Origin: Solihabitans fulvus | Lineage (GTDB): Bacteria > Actinomycetota > Actinomycetes > Mycobacteriales > Pseudonocardiaceae | Assembly: GCF_008386585.1 (NCBI RefSeq) | Contig: NZ_VUOB01000086.1 | Location: 1 to 64,000 of the forward strand | DNA length: 64,000 nucleotides | Direction: 5' to 3' | Shown here: positions 40,744 through 49,952 of the stretch, piece after piece | How positions within the stretch are numbered: the first letter of the stretch is position 1 | How the letters are laid out: each line of letters starts with the position of its first letter | Translations under genes and position numbers: made by a program | The notes under the pieces: generated by a model | What the model saw: the letters and a program-made list of their open reading frames with translations, nothing else | Databases searched by the model: none | Told to the model about the DNA's origin: nothing

Positions 40744-41346
40744 TCAGCCGTCCGCGTGCCGGCGGCTGTGCCTGGCGACCCTGACCCGGTTGCCGCACAC
40801 CGACGAGCACCACTCCCGGCGCGAATGGGTCTTGAGGAAGTACAGGATGCAGCCGGGCGCGGCGCACGCCCGCAGGTGCTCGCGGTCGGGCCCGGACAAC
40901 AGTTCCACGGCGGCAACGGCGACCTCGCCCGCCGCGATCCGGTAGGGATCGGGCTCGGTCCAGCGCCGGGTGATCGCCGGAGGGGCGCCGTCGCCGAGTT
41001 CGACCCAGCCCGCCGCGCCCCGCGCGGCCCGGTTGACCTCGGCGCGGGCTGCGGCCGGCGCTGGTTCGCCGCCCTGCTGCTCGGCCAGCAGGGCGCGCAG
41101 GGCCGCACGCAGGTCGAGGAAGGCCGCGAGCCGCCGGTCGGTGGCCGACTCCTCGACGAGCCGGTCGGCCAGTGCCGGCCCCAGCCTGGACAGCCGCGCG
41201 GCGAGCCAGTCGTCGAGCTGCGCCGGGCTGCTCATGGCGTCGACGAGCACGCCGCGCAGCCCGCCGTGGATGAACGTGGTGTTCACCAGGTCCAGCGGCA
41301 GCGGCTCCCCCTGCACCGGCATCGGCAGCGCGTCGACGGAATCCAT
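40744..41346 (-). CDS. CGNR zinc-finger/ABATE-domain putative regulator
   Basis: A 200-residue protein of the ABATE/CGNR family. An N-terminal ABATE domain has DLVNTTFIHGG, and the C-terminal treble-clef CGNR zinc finger is CAAPGCILYFLKTHSRREWC ending in CGNRVRVARH. The CX4C...CX3C zinc pattern and the CGNR tetrad are both present. These proteins are presumed stress-linked transcription factors. I chose ATG 41346; an upstream start at 41391 would extend into the promoter region shared with the divergent HPP gene, which it may control. Confidence 0.9.
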   Translation of the reverse strand: MDSVDALPMPVQGEPLPLDLVNTTFIHGGLRGVLVDAMSSPAQLDDWLAARLSRLGPALADRLVEESATDRRLAAFLDLRAALRALLAEQQGGEPAPAAARAEVNRAARGAAGWVELGDGAPPAITRRWTEPDPYRIAAGEVAVAAVELLSGPDREHLRACAAPGCILYFLKTHSRREWCSSVCGNRVRVARHSRRHADG

Positions 41347-41454
41347 GACTAACGGTAACACCCCTTGCCGCCCATTAGCTCGGGCTGGCACACTACGACC
41401 GTTCCGGGATCTAATGCTTATCGATTCCTGTCACCATTAGTTGAGGAGTGCACC

Positions 41455-41994
41455 ATGGCCGAGGCCACGACGGGCCAGGCGATCGACGACGCGCCGGCCT
41501 CCGCCGCCCCGTGGTATCGCAGCAAGGCGCCGGCCCGGCTGGGCTCGGTCAAGCTCACCGTCGCGACCGCGACCAGCGTTGCCGCCCTGACCGCGCTCGT
41601 CGCCGGCGGCCTCGCGCTCGGCAAGCCGCTGCTCATCCCGCCGCTGGCCGCGAGCATGGCGCTGGTCGCCGGCGCGCCCGCGCTGCCGCTCTCCCAGCCG
41701 CGCAACGTGATCGGCGGCCAACTGCTCTCCGCGCTCACCGGCTTCGTGTGCCTCTGGCTGCTCGGCGGCTCGCCCTGGGTGGCCGGCCTGGCCGGCGGCC
41801 TCGCGCTCGGCACCATGCTGGTCGCGCGGTGCGCGCACTCCCCCGCCGCCGCGACGGCCGTGATCGTCGTCCTCACCCAGCCGGGGGCCGTGTCGTTCCT
41901 GCTCCTGCTGTTGCTCGCCACCGCGATCTCGGTGCTGGTCGGCATCGTCGGCGCGCGCGCCGGCAACAACACCTACCCCGTCTACTGGTGGTGA
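41455..41994 (+). CDS. HPP-family integral membrane protein
   Basis: A 179-residue membrane protein with four or five hydrophobic helices. It shows the HPP-family signature around PPLAASMALVAGAPALPLSQPRNVIGGQLLSA. HPP proteins are linked to nitrite transport in plastids and cyanobacteria; the bacterial role is otherwise unclear. It is divergent from the CGNR regulator, with about 100 nt between starts. It has a good RBS (GAGGAGTGCACC) before the ATG. The tail ends NNTYPVYWW, as is usual for the family. Confidence 0.88.
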   Translation: MAEATTGQAIDDAPASAAPWYRSKAPARLGSVKLTVATATSVAALTALVAGGLALGKPLLIPPLAASMALVAGAPALPLSQPRNVIGGQLLSALTGFVCLWLLGGSPWVAGLAGGLALGTMLVARCAHSPAAATAVIVVLTQPGAVSFLLLLLLATAISVLVGIVGARAGNNTYPVYWW

Positions 41995-42090
41995 CCTCCG
42001 GAACGCGCGGATCCGACTCTGGACCGAGCAAGCGCTAGGGCAACGGTGAACGGCGCCGGACCCGTTTACTCCCGACCCGGCTTGTGCTAA

Positions 42091-42104
42091 CCCTGTGCAC
42101 AGGG
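42091..42104 (+). promoter_or_regulatory. Perfect 14-bp palindrome upstream of the cholesterol-oxidase-like gene
   Basis: CCCTGTGCACAGGG lies about 90 nt before the start at 42191, in a 196-nt gap. It could bind a dimeric regulator. It does not match the KstR cholesterol-regulon consensus I know. Confidence 0.4.
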
Positions 42105-42190
42105 CCGATTCTGGCCCCGCAGCGGCACTGTGGCCGGTCGGCTCCGGCCCCTCGACCGCGCGACACCGGCGCACGGTGAGGAGTCGCCGC

Positions 42191-43906
42191 ATGGAGTCCT
42201 CCGACAACAGCACGCGGGGAAGCCTGTCCCGGCGCCGGTTCCTCGGCGCGTCGGCGGCGGCGGGCCTGTGGATGTCCGTCGGCCGGCTGGCCGCCGAGGC
42301 GGATCCGACCGCGCCGCAGGACTTCCCGCCCACCGTCGAGCTGTACCGAGAGCAGTTCCAGAACTGGGACGGTGCGATCAGCACCGACCCGCTGTGGACC
42401 TGCGCGCCGCGCACGCAGGACGAGGTCGTCGCGGTCGTCAACTGGGCGCACACGCACCAGTACCGGGTGCGCGCCTCGGGACACCGGCACTCCTGGTCGC
42501 CGCTGACCGTGGTCGACGGGCAGGCCGACGCCGTGCTGCTGGTCGACACCACCAGGAACCTCACCGCGCTGAGCGTCGTCTCGACCGCGCCGGCCGCCGT
42601 CCGGGCGCAGACCGGCGCGTCCATGGAGTCGCTGCTGACCTTCCTCGAGGACAACGGTTACGGCGTGACCGCGACGCCGGCGGCCGGCGACATCACGGTC
42701 GGCGGCGTGCTCGCCGTCGACGGGCACGGCAGCGCGGTGCCGGCGAGCGGCGAGGCCCGCATGCCTGGCCACACCTACGGATCGCTCAGCAACCTCGTCA
42801 CCTCGCTGACCGCCGTGGTGTGGGACGCGGCCGCCGGCCGTTACGTGGCAAGGACCTTCGACCGCGCCGAGCCGGACTGCGCCGCGTTCCTCACGCATGT
42901 CGGCCGCGCGTTCCTCACCGAGGTGACACTGCGCGTCGGCGCGAACTACAACCTCCGCTGCGTAACGCGCACCGACGTCCCCGCGAGCGACCTGTTCGCG
43001 CCGACCGAGGGTCCCCGCTCGCTGAGCGGCTTCCTGGACGAATCCGGGCGCGTCGGCGTCATCTGGTTCGCCTTCACCGACAACCCGTGGATGCAGATCT
43101 GGACCGTGACCCCGCACCGCCCGTTCCTGTCCCGGCCGGTGTTCGGGCCGTACAACTACCCGTTCGCCGACAACCTGCCGCAGCCGGTCGCGGACCTGGC
43201 CGCCAGGATCGTCAAGGGCGAGACGGCGCTCGCGCCGATCTACGGCCAGCTCCAGTACACCGCGACCGTGGCGGGGCTGACCGCGACGCTGGCCCGCGAC
43301 ATGTGGGGCCCGTCCAAGAACTTCCTGCTCTACGTCAGGCCCACCACGATGCGGGTCACCGCGGGCAGCTACGCCATCCACACCAGCAGGGGCGAACTCC
43401 AGCACGTGCTCAGCGAGTTCGTCGCCGAGTACCAGGGCCTGCTCGCGCAGTACCGGGCGCGCGGGCTGTTCCCGATCAACGGCGGCGTCGAGATCCGGGT
43501 CACCGGGCTCGACCACGCGGCGGACGTCGGCGTGCCCGGCGCGCAGCCGCCCGCGCTGTCGGCGGTGCGCCCCCGCGAGGACCACCCCGAGTGGGACGTG
43601 GCCGTGTGGCTGGACGTCATCACGTTCCCCGACACCCCCGGCTCGCACGCGTTCTACCGCGACCTCGAGGACTTCTTCCACCGCACCTACACCGGCTCGC
43701 GCGCCACCGCGCGGGTGGAGTGGTCCAAGCGGTGGGGACACACCGAGGCCGGCGCGTGGACCGACCAGACCACCATCACCCAGCGGATTCCCGACTCGTT
43801 CCGGCAGGGGCCCTCGCCGACCTGGGACCGGGCGGTGGCCACGCTCAACAGCTACGACCCCGACCGCGTGTTCGGAAATCCACTGCTGGACGTGTTGTTG
43901 CGCTGA
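42191..43906 (+). CDS. Tat-exported cholesterol-oxidase-like (class II, VAO-type) flavoprotein
   Basis: A 571-residue flavoenzyme. A twin-arginine signal (SRRRFLGASAAAGLW) gives folded export. The FAD-binding PCMH domain contains VRASGHRHSWSPL, where the first His is the usual covalent FAD anchor of class II cholesterol oxidases. GDITVGGVLAVDGHGSA lines the flavin site. The large C-terminal substrate domain matches the cholesterol-oxidase substrate-binding family. It should oxidise a sterol or bulky alcohol and reduce O2 to H2O2 outside the cell. The substrate is inferred from the family. RBS GAGGAG precedes the ATG. Confidence 0.88.
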   Translation: MESSDNSTRGSLSRRRFLGASAAAGLWMSVGRLAAEADPTAPQDFPPTVELYREQFQNWDGAISTDPLWTCAPRTQDEVVAVVNWAHTHQYRVRASGHRHSWSPLTVVDGQADAVLLVDTTRNLTALSVVSTAPAAVRAQTGASMESLLTFLEDNGYGVTATPAAGDITVGGVLAVDGHGSAVPASGEARMPGHTYGSLSNLVTSLTAVVWDAAAGRYVARTFDRAEPDCAAFLTHVGRAFLTEVTLRVGANYNLRCVTRTDVPASDLFAPTEGPRSLSGFLDESGRVGVIWFAFTDNPWMQIWTVTPHRPFLSRPVFGPYNYPFADNLPQPVADLAARIVKGETALAPIYGQLQYTATVAGLTATLARDMWGPSKNFLLYVRPTTMRVTAGSYAIHTSRGELQHVLSEFVAEYQGLLAQYRARGLFPINGGVEIRVTGLDHAADVGVPGAQPPALSAVRPREDHPEWDVAVWLDVITFPDTPGSHAFYRDLEDFFHRTYTGSRATARVEWSKRWGHTEAGAWTDQTTITQRIPDSFRQGPSPTWDRAVATLNSYDPDRVFGNPLLDVLLR

Positions 43907-43998
43907 CGTCGGAAGATCGTGCCCGAACTTCCCCGAGGGAGAGCGCTCCGTAGCGACGTAAACACGGTGGAGCATCATCACCCAAGCTAGGGGGCCAG

Positions 43999-44889
43999 AT
44001 GACAACCACCGAGTCAGCACGCGAGGACACCGCGGCACGACTACTCGCGGCGTCCGCCCGCCGCTCCTACGATCCCGCCGTCGACATCGACTGGAACGCG
44101 CCGCTGCCGGAAGGCATGTACCACTGGCCGCCGGAGCGGATGAGCCTTTACGGCACCGCGCTGTGGGACGGCCTCACCGAGGAGCAGCGCGTCGAGCTGT
44201 CCCACCACGAAGCCACCAGCATGGCCTCCACCGGCATCTGGTTCGAGATGTTCTCCATCCAGATGCTGATCAGGTACGTGTACCGGTTCGAGCCGACCGA
44301 GGCCCACCCGCAGTACGCGCTCACCGAGATGGGCGACGAGTGCCGGCACATCGTGATGTTCGGCCGGTCCATCGAGGCGGCCGGCGCCAAGGCGTACCGG
44401 CTCAGCCACCTGGCCAGCGTGATGGGCCGGATCATGGCGCACACGGCGTGGGGTCCGTCGCTGCTCGCCACGATCCTCACCGCGGAGGAACTGACCGACA
44501 CCTTCCAGCGCGAGACCATGGTCGACGAGCGGCTCCAGCCGATGGTGCGCGGCGTCGGCCGGATCCACGTCGTCGAGGAGGCCAGGCACGTGCAGTGGGC
44601 GCGTGAGGAGGTCACCCGCCTGATGGCGCAGACCGGCTGGTTCGGCCGGGCCGTGCACCGCGTGGTGCTGGCCGGCGCGGCGTTCGTGGTGGCCCGCGGC
44701 CTGATCAACCCGCGCGTGTACGAGTCCGTCGGGCTGTCGCGGCGGAAGGCGCGCCGGGCCGCGCTGGCCAACCCCAACTACGCCGCGACCCTGCGCTGGG
44801 CCGCGGCGAAGGTGGTGTCCTACCTCGACGAGGTCGGCCTGATCGGCGGGCCGTCCAAGCTCATCTGGCGCCTGGCCCGGCTGATCTAG
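43999..44889 (+). CDS. AurF-like diiron N-oxygenase
   Basis: A 296-residue protein of the AurF/p-aminobenzoate N-oxygenase family (PF11583). Diiron ligands are visible in HHEATSMASTGIWFEMF (Glu), MGDECRHIVMFGRS (ExxH), TAEELTDTFQRE (Glu) and VEEARHVQWAREE (ExxH). AurF and CmlI convert aryl amines stepwise to nitro groups, and relatives make azoxy or N-hydroxy products. It faces a five-gene minus-strand operon of LuxC/LuxE-type enzymes with only 9 nt between the stops, which suggests a shared pathway. It is not closely similar to the two diiron enzymes of the azoxy-type cluster. Confidence 0.88.
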   Translation: MTTTESAREDTAARLLAASARRSYDPAVDIDWNAPLPEGMYHWPPERMSLYGTALWDGLTEEQRVELSHHEATSMASTGIWFEMFSIQMLIRYVYRFEPTEAHPQYALTEMGDECRHIVMFGRSIEAAGAKAYRLSHLASVMGRIMAHTAWGPSLLATILTAEELTDTFQRETMVDERLQPMVRGVGRIHVVEEARHVQWAREEVTRLMAQTGWFGRAVHRVVLAGAAFVVARGLINPRVYESVGLSRRKARRAALANPNYAATLRWAAAKVVSYLDEVGLIGGPSKLIWRLARLI

Positions 44890-44916
44890 GCAGCTGATCT
44901 AGGCAGCTGATCCTGG
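44881..44916. repeat. Tandem 13-bp repeats at a convergent gene junction
   Basis: CTGATCTAGGCAG occurs at 44881-44893 and 44894-44906, with a third degenerate copy (CTGATCCTGG) from 44907. The first copy contains the TAG stop of the AurF-like gene. The second, read on the minus strand, contains the TAG stop of the MFS gene, thanks to the self-complementary CTAG. This mirrors the repeat at 35545-35569. Confidence 0.85.
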
Positions 44917-46152
44917 CGTCGCGACGGGTTCGCGCATCGTGGCGAGCAGGCCGGCGACCAGCACCAGGCCGCCGGCCTGGACCAGGCACAGCACCTGCGG
45001 GGCGACGGTGTCGCCGAGCGCGCCGAACCCGAGGAACGCCACGGGAAAGGTCAGGCTCACCGCGGCCTGGAGCGCCGCGAAGAACCTGCCCTTCACGCCG
45101 TCGGGCACCACGCGCTGGAACAGCGCGGTGAACTTGACGTTGGACATGCCAAGACACGCGCCGCCGACGGCGAGCGCGACCAGGTACGCCGTGCTCGCGT
45201 CGACCAGCCCCGGCACGCCGAGGCACAGCGCGAACGCGGCGATGCAGGCCGCGCCGAACCTGGCCGTGCGGCCGCGCACCCGCACGTGGCCCGCCGCGAA
45301 CGCGCCGACCAGCAGGCCGAGCCACAGCGCGGTCTCCAGGCGGGACAACGTGTCCGCCCCGGCGTGCAGCACCGACCTGGTGTACAGCGGGAGGATCAGC
45401 AGCGTCGGCGTGGCGAAGAAGTTCGCCGCGGCGAAACAGCCGAGCAGCGGCCGGACACCCGGCAGCGACCCGAGGAACGCCCAGGTGCCAACGGGTTCCC
45501 CCGTTCCGGAGCCGGATTCGGCCACACCCTGCGCGGCGGCCGGCACCCGCCGGAACCGCGCCACCCACAGACAGCCCGCGGCCAGCGCGTAGGTGACCGC
45601 GTTGAGCGCGACCGCGCCGGCGAAGCCGATCGTGGCCAACAGCACCGCGCCGAACGCGGCCCCGGCGAAGTTCGCCACCGACTGCGTCGACGCCTCGAAG
45701 CCGACCGCCCGCTCGATGTCGGCCTCGTCGACCAGCTCGGGCACGGACTTGCTCAGGCACGGGTCGAACACCGCCTGGCACACGGCGAGCACCAGGCCGA
45801 CCGGGTACACCGCCCACAGCGCGACGGAGTCCGCGAACGCGAACAGCGCAAGCACGGTCACCACCGCGCAGGCGACCAGTTCGGCGCGCAGCATCACCCG
45901 CCTGCTCGGCGCGCGGTCCAGCAGCCGGCCGATAGGCCGCACCAGCAGCAGCGACGGCAGCGCGCCGACCACCAGGAACGCGCCGGAAGCGAGGCCGCGC
46001 GCGTGCTCGGGCAGCTGGCCGAGCAGCCACCACAGCAGCCCGATCTGGTAGACCCTGGTGCCGCCCTGGGCGAACACCTGGCCGAGCCAGACCAGCGCGA
46101 AGTCCCTGTTGCGCAGCAGCAACGGTCCCTGGCGGGTCAGTGGCGCGGTCAC
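44899..46152 (-). CDS. MFS transporter (MFS_3/enterobactin-exporter-like)
   Basis: A 417-residue exporter with about 12 helices and typical MFS_3 features: LLLRNRDFALVWLGQVFAQGG at the start, RPIGRLLDRAPSRRVMLRAE (loop 2-3 motif) and GMSNVKFTALFQRVVPDGVKGRFFA. Relatives export siderophores and peptides. The GTG at 46152 overlaps the stop of the upstream ligase gene (GTGA). It is the last gene of the LuxC/LuxE-type operon and probably exports its product. Confidence 0.88.
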   Translation of the reverse strand: MTAPLTRQGPLLLRNRDFALVWLGQVFAQGGTRVYQIGLLWWLLGQLPEHARGLASGAFLVVGALPSLLLVRPIGRLLDRAPSRRVMLRAELVACAVVTVLALFAFADSVALWAVYPVGLVLAVCQAVFDPCLSKSVPELVDEADIERAVGFEASTQSVANFAGAAFGAVLLATIGFAGAVALNAVTYALAAGCLWVARFRRVPAAAQGVAESGSGTGEPVGTWAFLGSLPGVRPLLGCFAAANFFATPTLLILPLYTRSVLHAGADTLSRLETALWLGLLVGAFAAGHVRVRGRTARFGAACIAAFALCLGVPGLVDASTAYLVALAVGGACLGMSNVKFTALFQRVVPDGVKGRFFAALQAAVSLTFPVAFLGFGALGDTVAPQVLCLVQAGGLVLVAGLLATMREPVATPGSAA

Positions 46153-47405
46153 ACCCGCTCGTCGATCAGCCGGACCAGCTTGCCGGTGCGCGGGTTGACC
46201 CGCAGCTCGCCCGGGCGCACCCACTCCACGGCCAGCGGGTGAATCTGGCCACGCTCGACCTGCTCGGTGAACATCGGCCTGGCGCGGGCGAGGCCGGCGG
46301 CCAGCGCGTCGTTCAGCGCGTCGATGCCGCTCGCCGTCCCGGACAGCCGCAGCACCAGCTCGTCCCTGGCCTCCCGGTGCCGCAGCACCACCTGCATGCC
46401 GCCGACCCGGCCGCCGGTGTCGGCCGACTCCACGATCTCGCGCAGGTCGTCCAGGTAGACCGTGACCAGGCCGACCCGCGCGCCCTCCTCGGCGCGGCCG
46501 AGCAGCCGGAACGTGCCGGCAGCGACATCGACCCACTCGGCCAGGTCGCCCACGGGGTACCGGATCACCGGCAGCAGCCGCCGCACCAGGTCGGTGACCA
46601 GCACCCGGCCGGGCCTGCCTGGCTCCTCGATCGGCTCCCCGGTGTGCTGGTCCACGATCTCCACCAGCTTGTCCGGCGCGAAGGCCTGGTGCACCCGCGC
46701 GTCCGGTTCGCCGGCCACCGGGGCGCCGAGGATGCCGGCGTCCACGCTGGCGTAGCCGATCGAGCGCACCTCGGCGTTGGGGAAGGCGGCCGCGAGCAGC
46801 GCGCGCTGGTCGGCGTAGAACGCCTCGCCGCTGAACAGGATCAGCCGCACAGACGGCACCGCGCCGACCGCGTCCGCGACGTGCTCGGCGAGCCGGCACA
46901 GCGAGGTGGGCGGGGCGGCCAGCACGGTGGCGGCGAAGTCCTGCACGGCGCGCAGCACGAAGTCCGGCGCCGCGCTGCCCGCGATCGGCAGCTGCACGGT
47001 GGGGATCGTGCAGTCCTGGAGGCAGTTCAGCGTGAACACGAAGCTGGAGTACAGCTCCCCGGCGTAGAACAGGTTCGCCACCCGGTCGCCCGCGCGCAGC
47101 CCTGCGGCGGCCAGGCCGGTGCCGAAGGTGCGGCTCATCGCCCGCCACTCGTCCCTGGTGTACAGCGAGACGCGCGGCGCGCTGGTGGTGCCGCCGGTCT
47201 TGAAGACGATGCCGTCCTCGTGCGCACCGGTGAGCAGGCGGTTGTCGTGCAGGTCGTTCGCGGCCCAGAAGGCGCTGTGGTCGATGATCGGCAGGTCCGC
47301 GACCCTGGTGACGGGGTGCGGCAGCGCGGCGTAGAGGTCCCGGTAGAACGGGGAGTTCGCCCTGGCGAAGGCGACGAGTTCGGCGAGGTTATGGCCGGCG
47401 GCCAC
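46149..47405 (-). CDS. LuxE/PaaK-family adenylate-forming enzyme
   Basis: A 418-residue ANL-type enzyme of the phenylacetate-CoA ligase/LuxE branch: FARANSPFYRDLY at the start, the P-loop FKTGGTTSAPRVSLYTRDEW, LILFSGEAFYAD, IGYASVDAGILGAP and RYPVGDLAEWV. The usual C-terminal lid lysine region (NPRTGKLVRLIDE) is present. It should adenylate a carboxylic acid and pass the acyl group to CoA or a protein thiol. It is one of three such domains in this operon, so their substrates may differ. The GTG at 47405 has AGGAAGG 6 nt upstream. Confidence 0.87.
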   Translation of the reverse strand: MAAGHNLAELVAFARANSPFYRDLYAALPHPVTRVADLPIIDHSAFWAANDLHDNRLLTGAHEDGIVFKTGGTTSAPRVSLYTRDEWRAMSRTFGTGLAAAGLRAGDRVANLFYAGELYSSFVFTLNCLQDCTIPTVQLPIAGSAAPDFVLRAVQDFAATVLAAPPTSLCRLAEHVADAVGAVPSVRLILFSGEAFYADQRALLAAAFPNAEVRSIGYASVDAGILGAPVAGEPDARVHQAFAPDKLVEIVDQHTGEPIEEPGRPGRVLVTDLVRRLLPVIRYPVGDLAEWVDVAAGTFRLLGRAEEGARVGLVTVYLDDLREIVESADTGGRVGGMQVVLRHREARDELVLRLSGTASGIDALNDALAAGLARARPMFTEQVERGQIHPLAVEWVRPGELRVNPRTGKLVRLIDERV

Positions 47406-47438
47406 GGTGTTCCCTTCCTGGTCGGGTGTTGGGCGCGC

Positions 47439-49952
47439 TCAGCTGTTGTGCGGGCGGCGGTCCACGACGGCGCGCAGCTTGCCGCTGCTCGGGGTGCGCT
47501 CGAAGGCGTCCCGGCCGACGTGCTCGATGTGCAGCGTCACCAACCGGTCTCCCTGCACCGCGGCCGCCAGGTCGTGGTACCCGGCCAGCAGGAACCGTTC
47601 GAGTTCCGCGCCGCGCCGGTCCTCTTCCAGCCGCACCACCAGCCGCTCGGCCGGGTCGCCCTCCTCCAGCACGATCTGGAGCGCGCCCGAGTAGTCGATG
47701 GCGTCCTCGGCGATCGCGGTGAACCTGCGGTAGTTCAGGAAGTGCCCGCCGCTGCGGAAGACGTCGCCGGAGCGGCCGAGCAGCTCGAACCTCGGGGTGC
47801 GGCGGCCGCAGGCGCACTCGCCGGGCACCCAGCGGCCGAGGTCGCCGATGTCGTAGCGGTCCAGCCGCTGTCCCCTGCGGGTGTGCGAGGTGAACACCAG
47901 CCGCCCGGTCTCGCCGGGCGCGGCCGGCCGGTCATCGTCCACCGCGAGGATCTCCAGCGTTTGCAGGCCGTCGAACAGGTGGTGCACCCGCGCCTCGGCC
48001 TCGGCGCACTGGTAGCCGAGCGGGCCGGCGTCCACGCTGCCGTACGCGCCGGACCTGACCACCTCCACGCCGAACTCCTCGGCCAGCCAGCACCGCTGCC
48101 GCTCGCCGAGGTGCTCGCCGCCGAAGAAGATCTTGCGCACGCCCCGGTACCCGCGCAGCACGTCCGCTCCCTCGGCGAAGACGCGCAGCAGGTAGTTGGG
48201 CATGCCGAGCAGCGTGTCGACCTGATGGTCCACAATGGACTGCGCGACGGCCGCGTGGTCGTCCTGCGCCGCCATGGGGAACTGCACCGCGCCGAGGTTC
48301 TCCAGCACGGAGAAGAAGCTGAGGAAGCCGCCGTAGAGCTGGCCGCCGAAGAACAGGTTCATGGTGCGGTCGGTACGCGGGTCGAGGCCGGCCGCGAGCA
48401 GTCCCTCTGCGCCGAACCGCATGTGTTCGCGGTAGTCGTCCCAGGTGAACGCGGACAGCTTCGGCGCGCCGGAGCTGCCGCCGCTGCGGAAGAACACCTC
48501 GGCGCGGTCCGCGTCGGACTGGAAGGTCTCGAAGTCGGCCTTGCCGGTGACCGGGACGTCCGGCGGCGCGAGCTGCCGCGTGCCGATCAGGTCGTCGAGG
48601 CTCGCGTCGGCGGCGAACCGCGCGTCCAGCTGCACGTCCACCCTGCGGCTGTACCGCTGGAGCGCGTACACGCCGTCGTGCGGCTCACCGTCGTAGCTGG
48701 TCAGCATCTCGCCGGGCACGGTGACGCGCTGCGCACCAGCGGTGAGCACCGCGCGGGCCAGCTCGGCGGTGTCCGCCCGGTCCGCGGCGAGCCCGACGGT
48801 CTGGAGGTACTGCCGCATCGGGCGCAGCGTCTCGACGATTCGCCTGCGCGGCAACGGCTTCACCCACACCGTGCGGTACAGCGGCGAGGCGCGCAGGGCC
48901 GGGCGAGTGTCCGCGACGACGTGCCAGCTGCCGTCCCGCGCGGCGTGCACCCTGGTCAGCCCGAGGTGTTCCTCCAGCGCCGCGACCAGGATCGTGTTGG
49001 TGATCTCGGCCCGCTCCTGCTGGCTCGGCTCGCGCGGGTCGAGGCCGGGCACCACCTCGGCGAGCACACCGGCGAAGCGCTCGGCGAACGCGAAGACCTC
49101 CGCGTCGTCCTCGGTGTCCAGGTAGACGACCTGCGGGCTGGAGCACGCCTGCTGGTCGAGGCGGCAGATGTCGGCGGCGACCCCGCGCAGCACGTCCGGC
49201 GCGGACCAGTGCCCCTCGGTCAGGTAGGCGAAGGACAGCTTGGGGCCCCAGTCGACCAGCCGGCAGCCCGGCGGCAGCAGCGCGGCGACGCCGGCCACCG
49301 CCTCCTCGCCGCCCCACGCGGCGACCGCGTCGGCCGGGGCGAGCAGCCGGGCCAGCCAGTCGGCCTTGGCCGAGGAGAAGCGCAGCACCACGAGGCGGGC
49401 GGCGAGCTGCCCGGTCGGGTCCTGGTCGGCGAGGGCCGCCAGCAGCTCGTGGGTGAACAGCGGGTCGTCCGCGCTGGTCTTGACGACGTTGACGTTGCCG
49501 GCCAGCAGTCCCTCGATGGCGCTGAGCGCGCCCGCCGCCGGCGCGTTGCCCGGCGCGACGTGCGCCAGCACTCCGATCGGCACCCACGCCTCGAAGATCT
49601 CCCTGCGGAAGTCGATCCTGGCCAGCCTGCCAGGATCGACGCCGCCGAGTTCGCGCACCAGCTTCTGCTCCAGCGCCTCACGCCCGAGCGCCTCGGCCAC
49701 GTCGACGAAGGTCCGGTCGATCTCGTCGGCCGGCACCCGACCGGCGAGCAGCCGCTCGGCGAGCCTGGCGCGCACCGGGTGCGCGGGGTCGAGCAGCGTC
49801 GCGGCGAGCCGGTCGCAGGCGGCGATCACCAGCAGCGGGCTGAGCCGGTCGCCAAGCGCGGCCCGCGCGAGCGCGTCGAGGTCGTCGAGCCTGCGGTCCG
49901 CCTCCGCGTCGTCGACCCATTCGCCCTGCCAGTAGTGCGAAAACTCGTTCAT
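47439..49952 (-). CDS. LuxC acyl-CoA reductase fused to a LuxE/PaaK-type adenylating domain
   Basis: An 837-residue two-domain protein. Residues about 1-440 are a LuxC-type acyl reductase (PF05893). A Rossmann region around APGNAPAAGALSAIEGLLAG precedes RLDQQACSSPQVVYL, which holds the catalytic Cys that takes the acyl group. Residues about 450-837 are a PaaK/LuxE-like adenylating domain with FFRSGGSSGAPKLSAFTWDD (P-loop), IFFGGEHLGERQ and YDIGDLGRW, plus a CACGRR zinc-type pair. In bacterial luciferase operons LuxE activates and LuxC reduces fatty acids to aldehydes as separate proteins. Here the two activities are on one chain. ATG 49952 (1-nt overlap with the LuxE-like stop) has better RBS spacing than GTG 49955. 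Confidence 0.87.
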   Translation of the reverse strand: MNEFSHYWQGEWVDDAEADRRLDDLDALARAALGDRLSPLLVIAACDRLAATLLDPAHPVRARLAERLLAGRVPADEIDRTFVDVAEALGREALEQKLVRELGGVDPGRLARIDFRREIFEAWVPIGVLAHVAPGNAPAAGALSAIEGLLAGNVNVVKTSADDPLFTHELLAALADQDPTGQLAARLVVLRFSSAKADWLARLLAPADAVAAWGGEEAVAGVAALLPPGCRLVDWGPKLSFAYLTEGHWSAPDVLRGVAADICRLDQQACSSPQVVYLDTEDDAEVFAFAERFAGVLAEVVPGLDPREPSQQERAEITNTILVAALEEHLGLTRVHAARDGSWHVVADTRPALRASPLYRTVWVKPLPRRRIVETLRPMRQYLQTVGLAADRADTAELARAVLTAGAQRVTVPGEMLTSYDGEPHDGVYALQRYSRRVDVQLDARFAADASLDDLIGTRQLAPPDVPVTGKADFETFQSDADRAEVFFRSGGSSGAPKLSAFTWDDYREHMRFGAEGLLAAGLDPRTDRTMNLFFGGQLYGGFLSFFSVLENLGAVQFPMAAQDDHAAVAQSIVDHQVDTLLGMPNYLLRVFAEGADVLRGYRGVRKIFFGGEHLGERQRCWLAEEFGVEVVRSGAYGSVDAGPLGYQCAEAEARVHHLFDGLQTLEILAVDDDRPAAPGETGRLVFTSHTRRGQRLDRYDIGDLGRWVPGECACGRRTPRFELLGRSGDVFRSGGHFLNYRRFTAIAEDAIDYSGALQIVLEEGDPAERLVVRLEEDRRGAELERFLLAGYHDLAAAVQGDRLVTLHIEHVGRDAFERTPSSGKLRAVVDRRPHNS

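Noticed and set aside
42091..42104. Palindrome as a KstR cholesterol-regulon site for the cholesterol-oxidase-like gene
   Set aside because: It lacks the AACNNGTT-type core expected for KstR. It is kept only as an unassigned palindrome.
43999..44889. Idea that the AurF-like gene is the VlmB equivalent of the azoxy cluster
   Set aside because: It lies 21 kb away on the other strand beside a different operon. A diiron gene within the 7313-22630 block is a better candidate.
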